From: an uncultured Acidimicrobiales bacterium | GTDB lineage: Bacteria; Actinomycetota; Acidimicrobiia; Acidimicrobiales; SHLQ01 | Assembly (NCBI GenBank): GCA_938041035.1 | Contig: CALHYX010000001.1 | Location: forward strand, 1 to 64,000 | DNA length: 64,000 nt | Reading direction: 5' to 3' | In this document: piece by piece, positions 52,588-61,770 of the stretch | Numbering within the stretch: position 1 is the first letter of the stretch | How the letters are laid out: every line of letters starts with the position of its first letter | Notes under the pieces: generated by a model | What the model saw: only the letters and a program-made list of their open reading frames with translations | The model's database searches: none | Told to the model about the DNA's origin: nothing | Position numbers and translations under genes: made by a program

Positions 52588-54015
52588 TCAACCGTTGCTC
52601 GGCGGTTGCGGGCCCAGGGAGCCCAGGTCGGGTCCCTCCGGCCACGACACGAGCAGTTCGCCCATGTCCTGTTGCACCGCAATCGATGCCGCAGCGTCGA
52701 GTTCGGGGATGTTGGTGACGTAGGCGAAGCTGAGCACGGCCCCGTCGGCGCCAAGCGCGAAACCGGCGAGCGCCGACACCTCGTTCAGGCTGCCGGTCTT
52801 GGCCAAGATGTTGCCCCGGGTGGCGGTATCGGTGAAGCGGTCGATCAGGGTGCCGGTTTCGCCGCCGATCGCGAGACCGGTCGCCAGCACCGAATCGACG
52901 CCGGAGTCGGCCAACATGTCGACGAGGAAGTCACAGGTCAGTGAGTTGGCCGATGAGAGCCCCGAGCCGTCGGCGATCGAGACGCCCTCGGTGTCGTAGC
53001 CGTTGTCGGCGAGCACCGCGGTCGCTCGGGTCACTCCGGCAGCGGTGGCGCCCACCTGGTCGGGGCTGAGCGCGATCTCTTTGATCAACAGCTCCGCGGT
53101 GTTGTTGTCCGACGTCGCGAGCATCTGTTCGACGATGACCGACATCGGCGGGGAGCTGATCGTGGCCAGCGTCGGGAACTCCGGGGGGACCTCGCCCGAG
53201 CGCGCCGACTGGGTGATGATCACTCCCCTGGCTTCGAGCAGGTCATCGAACTGCGCCGCGGCGTCGGCGGCCGGATCGCCGGCGGCGGTCGCCAGTTGGT
53301 TCGCCGGGTTGTCGTCGGGGTAGCGGGTGAAGCCGTCATTCACCGACAGCGCCGAAAGCGGTCCGGTCTGGTTCTGGTCGGTGAATCTCGGTGGCCAGGA
53401 GTCGACGTAGCGGTCGGCGTCGTAGCGGGTCTCGTCACCGACGACGGCACCGTTGATCTCGGTGAGCCCCTGGTCGACCAGGGCGTCGGCCAGTTCGGCG
53501 AGGTCGGTGAACGCCTGCGGCTCGGGATAGCGGCCGATGTAGTCGGCTGTCGCGAGGACCGGGTCGCCGCCGCCGACGAGCCAGAGATCGCCGTCGAGAC
53601 GACCGTCGGTGATCACCGCGGATGACGCGAGCGATGTCGTGAACGTGAAGTCCGGGCCGAGGTGCTCGAGGGCCGCGGCCGCGGTGACGACCTTTTGCGC
53701 CGATGCCGGGACGAGCGGGGTTTGCGGGTTGTGTTCGAAGATTCGCTGGCCCGCCCGTTCCACTACGAGGCAGGTGTCCGGTGCGCTCGCCGCCACCACG
53801 CTTTCAAGATCGGCGGCCAATTCGTCGTCGGCCGTGTCGGCGACAAGGAGTTGGGGGACTCGCCGAGCCGACAGCACCGGGGTGATGACCAGCGCATCGG
53901 GCGGGCCGGCGGCGGGGGCAGGGCCGCGGTCGGCGTCGCTCTCCGCGCGCAGCGCGAGGAGGCCGGCGATGAGCGCGCCGACCAGAAACAGCAGGGGAAG
54001 TGCCATACGTCGCAT
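52588..54015 (-). CDS. dacB: D-Ala-D-Ala carboxypeptidase/endopeptidase (PBP4/DacB type)
   Basis: This 475-residue penicillin-binding protein has an N-terminal membrane or signal segment (LPLLFLVGALIAGLLAL) and the three active-site motifs: SAQK in VPASAQKVVTAA (SxxK), SDN in TSDNNTAELL (SxN) and KTG in LAKTGSLNEV. A large insertion between SxxK and SxN is typical of the S13 family. It trims peptidoglycan stem peptides outside the membrane. The gene is monocistronic in appearance and is divergent from the desaturase gene. Confidence 0.92.
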   Translation of the reverse strand: MRRMALPLLFLVGALIAGLLALRAESDADRGPAPAAGPPDALVITPVLSARRVPQLLVADTADDELAADLESVVAASAPDTCLVVERAGQRIFEHNPQTPLVPASAQKVVTAAAALEHLGPDFTFTTSLASSAVITDGRLDGDLWLVGGGDPVLATADYIGRYPEPQAFTDLAELADALVDQGLTEINGAVVGDETRYDADRYVDSWPPRFTDQNQTGPLSALSVNDGFTRYPDDNPANQLATAAGDPAADAAAQFDDLLEARGVIITQSARSGEVPPEFPTLATISSPPMSVIVEQMLATSDNNTAELLIKEIALSPDQVGATAAGVTRATAVLADNGYDTEGVSIADGSGLSSANSLTCDFLVDMLADSGVDSVLATGLAIGGETGTLIDRFTDTATRGNILAKTGSLNEVSALAGFALGADGAVLSFAYVTNIPELDAAASIAVQQDMGELLVSWPEGPDLGSLGPQPPSNG

Positions 54016-54206
54016 CGGGCCCCGACCTTACGCGAGGCGTTGGCCCCGCGCGGTCACCGGTCGGGCGGAGCGGTGCTCGGTCGTCGGCCCGTCGCCCGCG
54101 TGGGCAACCAACGTCGCGTAACCAAGCGGGGCCGACGCGAGTCCATACCTGGAGACCGCTACATCTTCACCAGTACACCTCACCAGCTACATCAGGAGCC
54201 CGTTCG

Positions 54207-54962
54207 TTGTTCCGTTCCATTCTGCTCGGCCTGGTGATCGGGTTTGTCCTCACCCAGATCGCCAACGGTGCCACCACCATTTATCTGCACCGGGCGCTCG
54301 CCCACCGGGCCATCACCGTTCGACCGGGGTTAGCCCTGCTGTTTCGCGTCGTGATCTGGTTCACGACGGGGATCCGACCGCGTCAGTGGGCGGCGGTTCA
54401 CCGCAAGCACCACGCCTTCACCGATACCGACGACGACCCGCACTCGCCGCTCCAGCTCGGCTGGCTCCGGGTGCAGCTGACCAACGTGATGCTGTATCGC
54501 AAGGTGGCCCGAGACCGCGAACAGGTGGTTCGCTACGCCCGCGACCTTCCCCAGACCCGGCTCGACCGTTATCTGCTCGATCACGCCCTGGTCGGCCTGG
54601 GTCTGATGACGCTGGTGCTGGTCCTCGTCCTCGGCCCCCTGGCCGGCGGGGTTGCCGCCATCTCCCACGTGCTGCTCTACCTGGGCCTGAGCGGTTCGGT
54701 GAACGCGATCGCGCACACCTTTGGGCGCCGACCCTTTCAAAATTCGGCGACCAACCTCCAGTGGCTGGCCTTCCTCACCGCCGGCGAGGGCTTGCACAAC
54801 AATCACCACGCCGCCCCGACCTCGGCCCGGTTCTCGCTGAACCCGGGCGAGATCGATCCGGCCTGGTTGTCGATCCGGGTCCTGCGTCGGCTCGGCTGGG
54901 TGCGGGTGCGCCACGACGCACCGCGGTTCACCGTGCCGCGCACCACGGCCCAGCCGACATAG
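54207..54962 (+). CDS. Membrane acyl desaturase
   Basis: This 251-residue protein has the three histidine boxes of stearoyl-CoA-type desaturases: HRALAH, HRKHH and HNNHH, which hold the di-iron centre. Four membrane helices surround the boxes. It introduces a double bond into an acyl chain with electrons from ferredoxin or a reductase; a ferredoxin gene lies about 6 kb away, without direct linkage. The start TTG 54207 has AGGAG 8 nt upstream, and no ATG or GTG fits better. Three 20-bp repeats cross its stop codon. Confidence 0.9.
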   Translation: MFRSILLGLVIGFVLTQIANGATTIYLHRALAHRAITVRPGLALLFRVVIWFTTGIRPRQWAAVHRKHHAFTDTDDDPHSPLQLGWLRVQLTNVMLYRKVARDREQVVRYARDLPQTRLDRYLLDHALVGLGLMTLVLVLVLGPLAGGVAAISHVLLYLGLSGSVNAIAHTFGRRPFQNSATNLQWLAFLTAGEGLHNNHHAAPTSARFSLNPGEIDPAWLSIRVLRRLGWVRVRHDAPRFTVPRTTAQPT

Positions 54963-55010
54963 GCACGGCGCAGCCGACATGGGCATGGCGCAGCCGACAT
55001 GAGCCCAAGC
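54951..55010. repeat. Three tandem 20-bp repeats across the desaturase stop and the next start
   Basis: The unit begins CAGCCGACAT and repeats at 54951, 54971 and 54991 with three or four differences. Copy 1 includes the desaturase stop and copy 3 contains the ATG of the DinB-like gene. Confidence 0.92.
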
Positions 55011-55535
55011 GCCGACCATCGTCCAGCCCCACCGCCGATCCCGCTGGCCGCCGGTGAACGAGAGACGCTCGAGACGTTTCTCGACTTCTATCGGGCCGCC
55101 CTCCTCGATCGGGCCTGGGGCCTTACCCACGATCAGCTCCAGATCGCCCTGCCGCCGTCGTCGTTGACGCTCTCCCGGCTAATCGGCCACATGGCGTACG
55201 TCGAGCAGGTGTGGTTCCGCGAACGTCTACTGGGCCACGAGTTCGACGGCGACTACGCCGACTTCGACTGGGACGCCGACGTCGATGCGGAGATGACGCT
55301 GGCGCAGACCTGGACCGTCGAGGAGCTGTTCACCCGCTTTCGTCACTCTGTGGAGGATTCTCGCCGCCGCGCCGTCGACCTTTCGCTGGACGCGTTGTCG
55401 GTCACCACCAACAGTGATGGCGAGCGGTGGAGCCTGCGCTGGATCCTCGTGCACATGATCGAGGAGTACGCCCGACACTGCGGGCACGCCGACCTCATCC
55501 GCGAGGCGATCGATGGCGACAACCTGTCGAGCTAG
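54999..55535 (+). CDS. DinB/DUF664-family protein
   Basis: This 178-residue protein has a four-helix DinB-like fold. The metal-binding histidines can be seen in LIGHMAYVEQVWF, where the first helix carries His, and in the closing HMIEEYARHCGHADLIRE. Members of this group are linked to thiol-dependent enzymes such as mycothiol-dependent transferases or hydrolases; the exact substrate here is unknown. ATG 54999 arises within a 20-bp repeat shared with the upstream gene's end. Confidence 0.85.
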   Translation: MSPSADHRPAPPPIPLAAGERETLETFLDFYRAALLDRAWGLTHDQLQIALPPSSLTLSRLIGHMAYVEQVWFRERLLGHEFDGDYADFDWDADVDAEMTLAQTWTVEELFTRFRHSVEDSRRRAVDLSLDALSVTTNSDGERWSLRWILVHMIEEYARHCGHADLIREAIDGDNLSS

Positions 55536-55585
55536 GTGTTGATCTCGGGGACGGTCTCGGTGGACCTGTAGGTGAGTCACCCCGG

Positions 55586-55591
55586 TAGGTT
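55586..55591 (+). promoter_or_regulatory. Putative -10 box (TAGGTT) of a leaderless transcript
   Basis: TAGGTT ends 6 nt before ATG 55598. Confidence 0.42.
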
Positions 55592-55597
55592 GGCGGG

Positions 55598-56002
55598 ATG
55601 GACATTCTCGCTGCCCTGTTCATCGACAACATCGACCTGCGCCCCGTCGCCGGGCCGGCTACCCACATCGACCTGACCGGCATCAAGTTCTCCGCCGCCG
55701 CCGACGGCCCGCTGCCGCTGAAGTGGAACCCGCATCTTGTGGTTCTCGTCCGCAACCCGCCGGACGGTAAGCCGAACGCGGCGCTCGAGGTCGTCTTTCG
55801 GTTCGGCGACGAAGAGGTCGCCCGCAACGCCCAGCCGCTGATGATCGAACCGGGAAAGTTCGCGTATCGACTCGTCCAGGCCGAGCTCGAGTTCACGGAG
55901 TACGCCACGGTTGAGGCTCACTGCCGCATCGACCAGGGCGCGGCGCTCGTCGTGCCGTTCACCATGCTGGAGCCAGAGCCGCAGACCCCGGACGCCGGAT
56001 GA
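55598..56002 (+). CDS. Hypothetical beta-rich protein
   Basis: This 134-residue protein contains alternating hydrophobic strands (THIDLTGIKFSAAADG, LVVLVRNPPDGKPNAALEVVFRFGDEE split in two). It probably forms a beta-sandwich, but I do not recognise a family. Its stop overlaps the FIST gene's start (ATGA), so the two are translationally coupled. It could be a partner or modifier of the FIST protein. Confidence 0.65.
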   Translation: MDILAALFIDNIDLRPVAGPATHIDLTGIKFSAAADGPLPLKWNPHLVVLVRNPPDGKPNAALEVVFRFGDEEVARNAQPLMIEPGKFAYRLVQAELEFTEYATVEAHCRIDQGAALVVPFTMLEPEPQTPDAG

Positions 56003-57159
56003 GACGTTTTGCGTCGGCGCTTTCGGAGCACCCGCTTCCCACCCACGCCATCGGTGAGGTGGTCGGCGACGTCTTGCAGGAGGTCGGTCCGGAGCCGGAC
56101 CTCGCCGTGTTGTTTGTGACCGCGGAACACGTGGGCGTCCTCGAGGACATGATCACCGTCGTCCGCCAGGTCCTGGCTCCGACCACCCTCATCGGGGTGA
56201 GCGCCGTCGCGGTGATCGGGAACGACCACGAAGCCGAGGAGGTGCCGGCCGTATCGCTGTTCGCCGGCCACACCGGGCCGGTGACCCCGGTCCGGCTCGA
56301 GTCGGTGCAGTCCCCCGACGGCCACGCAGTGGTGGGCATGCCCGACGAGGCGATCGAACCCGGCCGAACCGGCATCTTGTTGGCCGATCCGTTCAGCTTT
56401 CCCGCCGGAGAATTCCTGACCGCCGCCGAGTCGCAGTATCCCTATCTGCAGATCGTCGGGGGGTTGGCCTCGGCGGCGCGCGGGCCCGGCGGCAATCGTC
56501 TGGTGCTCGATGGCCACGTGTACACCGAGGGCGCGGTCGGGGTCTTGTTGCCGGCGACGCTGCCGGTGCAGACCGTGGTGTCGCAGGGATGTCGCCCCAT
56601 CGGCGAACCCTTCGTGGTTACCCGGGCCGAGCGCAACGTCGTCTATGAACTCGGCGGTGTTCCCGCCCTGGATCGGCTCCAGTCGCTGATCGATTCGGCC
56701 AGCGTCGAACAGCGCAACCTCATGGCCCGCGGTCTGCACGTGGGCATCGTGATCGATGAACACAAGCTCGAATTCGAACGGGGCGACTTCTTGATCCGAG
56801 GCGTTCTCGGAGCTGACCGTGCGGTGGGCGCGGTGGCCGTCGGCGATCACCCCGACGTTGGTTCGACCGTGCAGTTCCAGGTGCGCGACGCCGAAACCGC
56901 CGACGAGGACCTGCGGGAGTTGATCGCGGGCAACCGGGCGGACGGCGCGCTCGTCTTCACCTGTAACGGCCGGGGGATCCATCTGTTCGGCGAGGCGGAT
57001 CACGACGCCTCCATTGTGCACGGTGGCACCGGTTCATCGGCGACCGGAGGCATGTTCTGTGCCGGTGAGATTGGTCCCGTCGGCGGCAAAAACCGGATGC
57101 ACGGATTCACCGCGTCGGTTCTGTTGTTCCCGCCGGCGCCGGTCCGCGGCGACAGCTGA
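55999..57159 (+). CDS. FIST-domain signal protein
   Basis: This 386-residue protein has the FIST N domain (EPDLAVLFVTAEHVGVLEDM through TLIGVSAVAVIGNDHEAEEV) and the FIST C domain (the VEQRNLMARGLHVGIVIDE and GRGIHLFGEADHDA stretches). FIST domains are predicted sensors of small molecules, often amino-acid-like ligands. No output domain is attached, so it may act with the overlapping upstream protein. The cysteine in VSQGCRPIGEPFVVT, a conserved position in FIST proteins, is present. Confidence 0.85.
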   Translation: MRRFASALSEHPLPTHAIGEVVGDVLQEVGPEPDLAVLFVTAEHVGVLEDMITVVRQVLAPTTLIGVSAVAVIGNDHEAEEVPAVSLFAGHTGPVTPVRLESVQSPDGHAVVGMPDEAIEPGRTGILLADPFSFPAGEFLTAAESQYPYLQIVGGLASAARGPGGNRLVLDGHVYTEGAVGVLLPATLPVQTVVSQGCRPIGEPFVVTRAERNVVYELGGVPALDRLQSLIDSASVEQRNLMARGLHVGIVIDEHKLEFERGDFLIRGVLGADRAVGAVAVGDHPDVGSTVQFQVRDAETADEDLRELIAGNRADGALVFTCNGRGIHLFGEADHDASIVHGGTGSSATGGMFCAGEIGPVGGKNRMHGFTASVLLFPPAPVRGDS

Positions 57160-57281
57160 ACCTCGGCGCGGCCGCCCCGTCTCACTCCCCGGGAACTACG
57201 TCACGCCCTAGCGGGTTCGTACTGGGTAGGGTCGACGCTGGCGCCGCTCCCCGGCGGCCCGACCACCCTGGAAGGAACCTC

Positions 57282-59228
57282 GTGCACACCGAAGTTGAAC
57301 AGCGCGCCATCAGCGTCATCCGCGGCTTGGCGATGGATGCTCCCCACGCCGCCAAATCCGGCCATCAGGGAACCGCGATGGCGTTGGCGCCGCTCGCACA
57401 TGTGCTGTTCACGCGGGTGATGAACTACGACGCCGACGCACCGGACTGGGCGGATCGGGATCGGTTCATCCTGTCGCCGGGCCACGCGTCGATCCTCCTC
57501 TACTCGATGCTGCATCTCACGGGTACCTCGTTGACGCTCGAAGACCTTCGCCAGTTCCGACAATGGGAGTCCGCCACGCCGGGCCATCCCGAGGTCGGGC
57601 ACACCCCCGGCGTCGAGGTCACCACCGGACCCTTGGGTCAGGGGTTCGCGAACGGTGTCGGCATGGCCATCGCCGAGCAGCACCTGCGCAGCCGGTTCGG
57701 CCGCGAGGTCTGCGACCACTACATCTACGCCATCGTGTCCGATGGCGACCTCGCCGAGGGGGTCAGCCATGAGGCTGCCTCACTGGCCGGTCACCTCGGG
57801 TTGGGCCGGCTCATCTACGTCTACGACGACAACCACATTTCGATCGATGGGCCGACCGAAATCGCCCTCTCCGACGACGCCGCCGCCCGATTCCGCTCCT
57901 ACGGTTGGGATGTCCAGGAGCTCGGCGAAGCCGCCGACGACCTCGATGCCATGGAGGCCGCGCTTTTGGCGGCGAAAGAGGTTACCGACAAGCCGTCGAT
58001 CCTCATCCTGCGCAGCCATATCGGGGCGCCGTCGCCCGAACTGACCGACCATCACGAGGCGCATGGGTACGCGTTCAAAGACGACGAGATCACTGCGACC
58101 AAGGCCGTCCTGGGCCTCCCCGACGAGCCGTTCCACGTCCCCGACGATGTGGTCGACGCCTACCGCGAGGCCGGCCGTCGCGGTTCGACGGCCCGCGAGG
58201 CGTGGAACGCCCGCATGGCGGACTTCGACGGTGACCGCGACGCTTGGGCAGCCTGCATTCGCGGCACCGGGCTCGACGGTTGGCAGGACGCGTTGCCGAG
58301 CTGGGAACCGGGCGACTCGATCGCGACCCGCAAGGCCAGCGGCGCCTGTCTGGCCGCACTCGTCGAGGTCGTACCCGGTCTGATGGGCGGCGGCGCCGAC
58401 CTCACCGGCAACACCGGTACGGCGCTACCCGGCCAGGCTCTCCTCGCCGCCGACGCCCCCGATGGCCGCCAGATTGCCTTCGGCATTCGCGAACACGCAA
58501 TGGGCTCGATCATGAACGGCATGGCGCTGCACGGTGGCACGCTGCCGGTCGGGGGAACCTTCCTGGTCTTCAGCGACTACATGCGCGGCGCCGTCCGGCT
58601 GGCCGCGCTCTCCGGGGCCCAGTCGCTCTTCGTATGGACCCACGACTCCGTCGGGGTCGGCGAGGATGGCCCGACCCACCAACCGATCGAACACGTCAGT
58701 TCACTGCGGGCCATCCCCGACCTGCGGGTGTACCGGCCCGGCGACGCCAACGAGACCGCCGCCTGCTGGCGGGTCGGCATCGAGAGCACATTGCCGGTCG
58801 CCATGATTCTGAGTCGCCAGAACCTGCCGGTGCTCGAGGGCACAGCGAGCGGCGCCGTCGACCGCGGAGCCTACGCACTGGTGGACCCCGAAGGGGCGGT
58901 GGTCACCCTGATCGGTACCGGGTCGGAACTGTCGGTGTGCGTCGAAGCCGCCCGAGCACTCGAAGCCGACGGCATCGTGGCCCGCGTGGTGTCGATGCCC
59001 TGCGTGGAATTGTTCGACGAGCAGGACAGCGCGTATCAAGATGTCGTTCTGCCCGACCTGCCGACGTTGGCCGTCGAGGCGGGCGTCAGCCACGGCTGGT
59101 ACCGGTTTGCCGACGATGTGGTCGCCATCGACCGGTTCGGCGCCTCGGCGCCGGGCAGCGTGGTGCTGGCCGAACTCGGCATCACCGCCGAAAACGTTGC
59201 CAACCGGGCGCGCGCCCTGCTCGACTGA
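57282..59228 (+). CDS. tkt: Transketolase
   Basis: This 648-residue thiamine-diphosphate enzyme has GHQGTAMALAPLAHVLF near residue 27, the cofactor-binding segment VSDGDLAEGVSHEAASLAGH and the DDNHISIDG loop, and the GIREHAMGSIMNGMALHGG glutamate that activates the cofactor. It transfers two-carbon units in the pentose phosphate pathway. GTG 57282 has an AAGGA site upstream. Transaldolase follows 62 nt later, so the pair forms the non-oxidative branch as one unit. Confidence 0.95.
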   Translation: MHTEVEQRAISVIRGLAMDAPHAAKSGHQGTAMALAPLAHVLFTRVMNYDADAPDWADRDRFILSPGHASILLYSMLHLTGTSLTLEDLRQFRQWESATPGHPEVGHTPGVEVTTGPLGQGFANGVGMAIAEQHLRSRFGREVCDHYIYAIVSDGDLAEGVSHEAASLAGHLGLGRLIYVYDDNHISIDGPTEIALSDDAAARFRSYGWDVQELGEAADDLDAMEAALLAAKEVTDKPSILILRSHIGAPSPELTDHHEAHGYAFKDDEITATKAVLGLPDEPFHVPDDVVDAYREAGRRGSTAREAWNARMADFDGDRDAWAACIRGTGLDGWQDALPSWEPGDSIATRKASGACLAALVEVVPGLMGGGADLTGNTGTALPGQALLAADAPDGRQIAFGIREHAMGSIMNGMALHGGTLPVGGTFLVFSDYMRGAVRLAALSGAQSLFVWTHDSVGVGEDGPTHQPIEHVSSLRAIPDLRVYRPGDANETAACWRVGIESTLPVAMILSRQNLPVLEGTASGAVDRGAYALVDPEGAVVTLIGTGSELSVCVEAARALEADGIVARVVSMPCVELFDEQDSAYQDVVLPDLPTLAVEAGVSHGWYRFADDVVAIDRFGASAPGSVVLAELGITAENVANRARALLD

Positions 59229-59290
59229 ACCCGTAGGCCGGCCACCCCGACGACCCCCCCCGACGACCTGAGAGTAAGGAACCAACCCCC

Positions 59291-60382
59291 ATGACCCGTT
59301 TACACGACCTCTACGACGAGCAGGGCCAGAGCCCATGGCTCGACAACATTCGCCGGGGCTGGATCACCAGCGGCGAGCTGGCCGAATGGATCGACAAAGG
59401 GGTACGGGGCCTCACGTCCAACCCCAGCATCTTCCAGAAGGCCATCGCCGGCAGCGACGAGTACACGGAGCAGTTCACCGAACTTCTCGGTGCCGGCAGC
59501 TCGATCGAAGACTCCTACTGGAGTCTCGTCACCACCGACATCGAAGCGGCGTTGGCCATCCTGCGCCCGGTGTATGACGAGAGCAACGGGCTCGATGGCT
59601 ACGTTTCGGTCGAGGTCGATCCGGGTCTCGCCCGCGACACCGAGGGCACGGCGGCCGCGGCCCGCATGCTCGACGACCGCATCGACGAGCCCAACCTCTA
59701 CGTAAAGATCCCCGGTACCGCCGAAGGTTTGCCCGCGATCCAGACCATGATCGCCGAGAAGCGCAGCATCAACGTGACCCTGCTGTTTTCGACGCAGCGG
59801 TACCGCGAGGTGATGGAGGCCTACATCGCCGGACTCGAGGCCGCGGAGGGCGACCTGTCGGACATCTCGAGCGTCGCTTCGTTCTTCATCTCGCGCGTCG
59901 ACGTCGAGGTCGACCGGCGTCTCGACGCCATCGGCACACCCGAAGCGCTCGCGTTGCGGGGCAAGACCGCGGTCGCCAACGGGCGCATGGCCTATGCCGC
60001 TTTTGTCGAGACCTTTTCCGGGCCCCGCTGGGATGCCCTGGTCGCTCGCGGCGCCCGGGTGCAGCGTCCGTTGTGGGCGAGCACATCGACCAAGAACGAA
60101 GCCTACCCCGACACCCTCTACGTCGACACCCTGATCGGCCCGCACACGGTCAACACCCTCCCCGACTCGACCCTGGCCGACTTTCTCGATCACGGCACCG
60201 TCGCCCGCACCATCGACGCCGGAGTAGCCGAAGCCGAGGCGACGCTCGCGGCGGTCGCCGCGCTCGGCATCGATCTCGACGAGGTCACCCAGCTGCTGGA
60301 GGACCAGGGTGTGGCCTCGTTCGAGAAGGCGTTCGACGAACTGTTGACGACACTGACCGAGACGGCGGACAACCTCCGCTAG
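59291..60382 (+). CDS. tal: Transaldolase
   Basis: This 363-residue Schiff-base enzyme has the active-site lysine in NLYVKIPGTAEG (Lys139) and the conserved early GVRGLTSNPSIFQKAI. The length matches the actinobacterial type of transaldolase. It exchanges three-carbon units between sugar phosphates in the pentose phosphate pathway. A TAAGGA ribosome site precedes ATG 59291. It is cotranscribed with transketolase, 62 nt upstream. Confidence 0.95.
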   Translation: MTRLHDLYDEQGQSPWLDNIRRGWITSGELAEWIDKGVRGLTSNPSIFQKAIAGSDEYTEQFTELLGAGSSIEDSYWSLVTTDIEAALAILRPVYDESNGLDGYVSVEVDPGLARDTEGTAAAARMLDDRIDEPNLYVKIPGTAEGLPAIQTMIAEKRSINVTLLFSTQRYREVMEAYIAGLEAAEGDLSDISSVASFFISRVDVEVDRRLDAIGTPEALALRGKTAVANGRMAYAAFVETFSGPRWDALVARGARVQRPLWASTSTKNEAYPDTLYVDTLIGPHTVNTLPDSTLADFLDHGTVARTIDAGVAEAEATLAAVAALGIDLDEVTQLLEDQGVASFEKAFDELLTTLTETADNLR

Positions 60383-60403
60383 CGGCGACCCCGGTGAGGC
60401 CGC

Positions 60404-61147
<744 letters not shown>

Positions 61148-61260
61148 GGGTGAAGAAGCTACCGGGACGGATGGAGGCCTATGAGCGCCTCTGACCCTAG
61201 TGGCGAACGCTGCTCAGCTCGCGCCGGGTCAGTAAGTTGCAATTTGAAACCCACTCCCCC

Positions 61261-61266
61261 TACGTT
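61261..61266 (+). promoter_or_regulatory. Putative -10 box (TACGTT) upstream of the HxlR gene
   Basis: TACGTT ends 6 nt before GTG 61273. A GGAG lies between the two, so normal ribosome binding is not excluded. Confidence 0.4.
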
Positions 61267-61272
61267 GGAGGC

Positions 61273-61770
61273 GTGACGAGCACGGAACCATCCTCCGATG
61301 AGGCCGCCAACGCGTCGATCGACGCCCAGACCTCCGGTATTCAGGGGGCCCTGGATCTCGTCGGCGATCGCTGGTCGATGCTGATTCTGCGGGCGTCGTT
61401 TCGCGGGGTCCGCCGGTTCTCCGCCATCCAGACCGACCTCGGCATTGCCAAGAACCTGCTCGCCGACCGACTGGCCCGCCTGGTCGACGCCGACATTCTC
61501 GCCCGGGTCCCGTACCAGGACCGGCCCGTACGTCATGAGTACGTCCTCACCGAGAAGGGCCGAGACCTGTCGGCGGTGTTGATCGCCCTGATGCACTGGG
61601 GCGACCGCTGGTGCCACCACGGGTCCGCCCCGACGGTTCTGGTCCACGACGAGTGCGGCGAACCCATTGAACACTCGGTGCGCTGCCCCGCCTGCGCCAC
61701 CGATCTCTCCCCCGGCCAGATCCAGAGCCGACCGGGCCGCCGCGCCGGCCGGGAACGAACCAAACCCTGA
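61273..61770 (+). CDS. HxlR-family winged-helix regulator
   Basis: This 165-residue protein has the HxlR winged helix: ALDLVGDRWSMLILRASFRG, the recognition part FSAIQTDLGIAKNLLADRLA and the wing PVRHEYVLTEKGRDL. HxlR proteins respond to electrophiles or metabolites. A C-terminal Cys pair (CPAC, with another Cys at residue 137 or so) could bind zinc or act as a thiol sensor. The stop overlaps the fbiC start (TGATG), so it may regulate F420 synthesis or itself. Confidence 0.88.
   Translation: MTSTEPSSDEAANASIDAQTSGIQGALDLVGDRWSMLILRASFRGVRRFSAIQTDLGIAKNLLADRLARLVDADILARVPYQDRPVRHEYVLTEKGRDLSAVLIALMHWGDRWCHHGSAPTVLVHDECGEPIEHSVRCPACATDLSPGQIQSRPGRRAGRERTKP

Noticed and set aside
57228-57233. 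TAGGGT as a promoter of transketolase
   Set aside because: It is a plausible -10 box 48 nt before the GTG, but I see no convincing -35 partner, so I did not list it.
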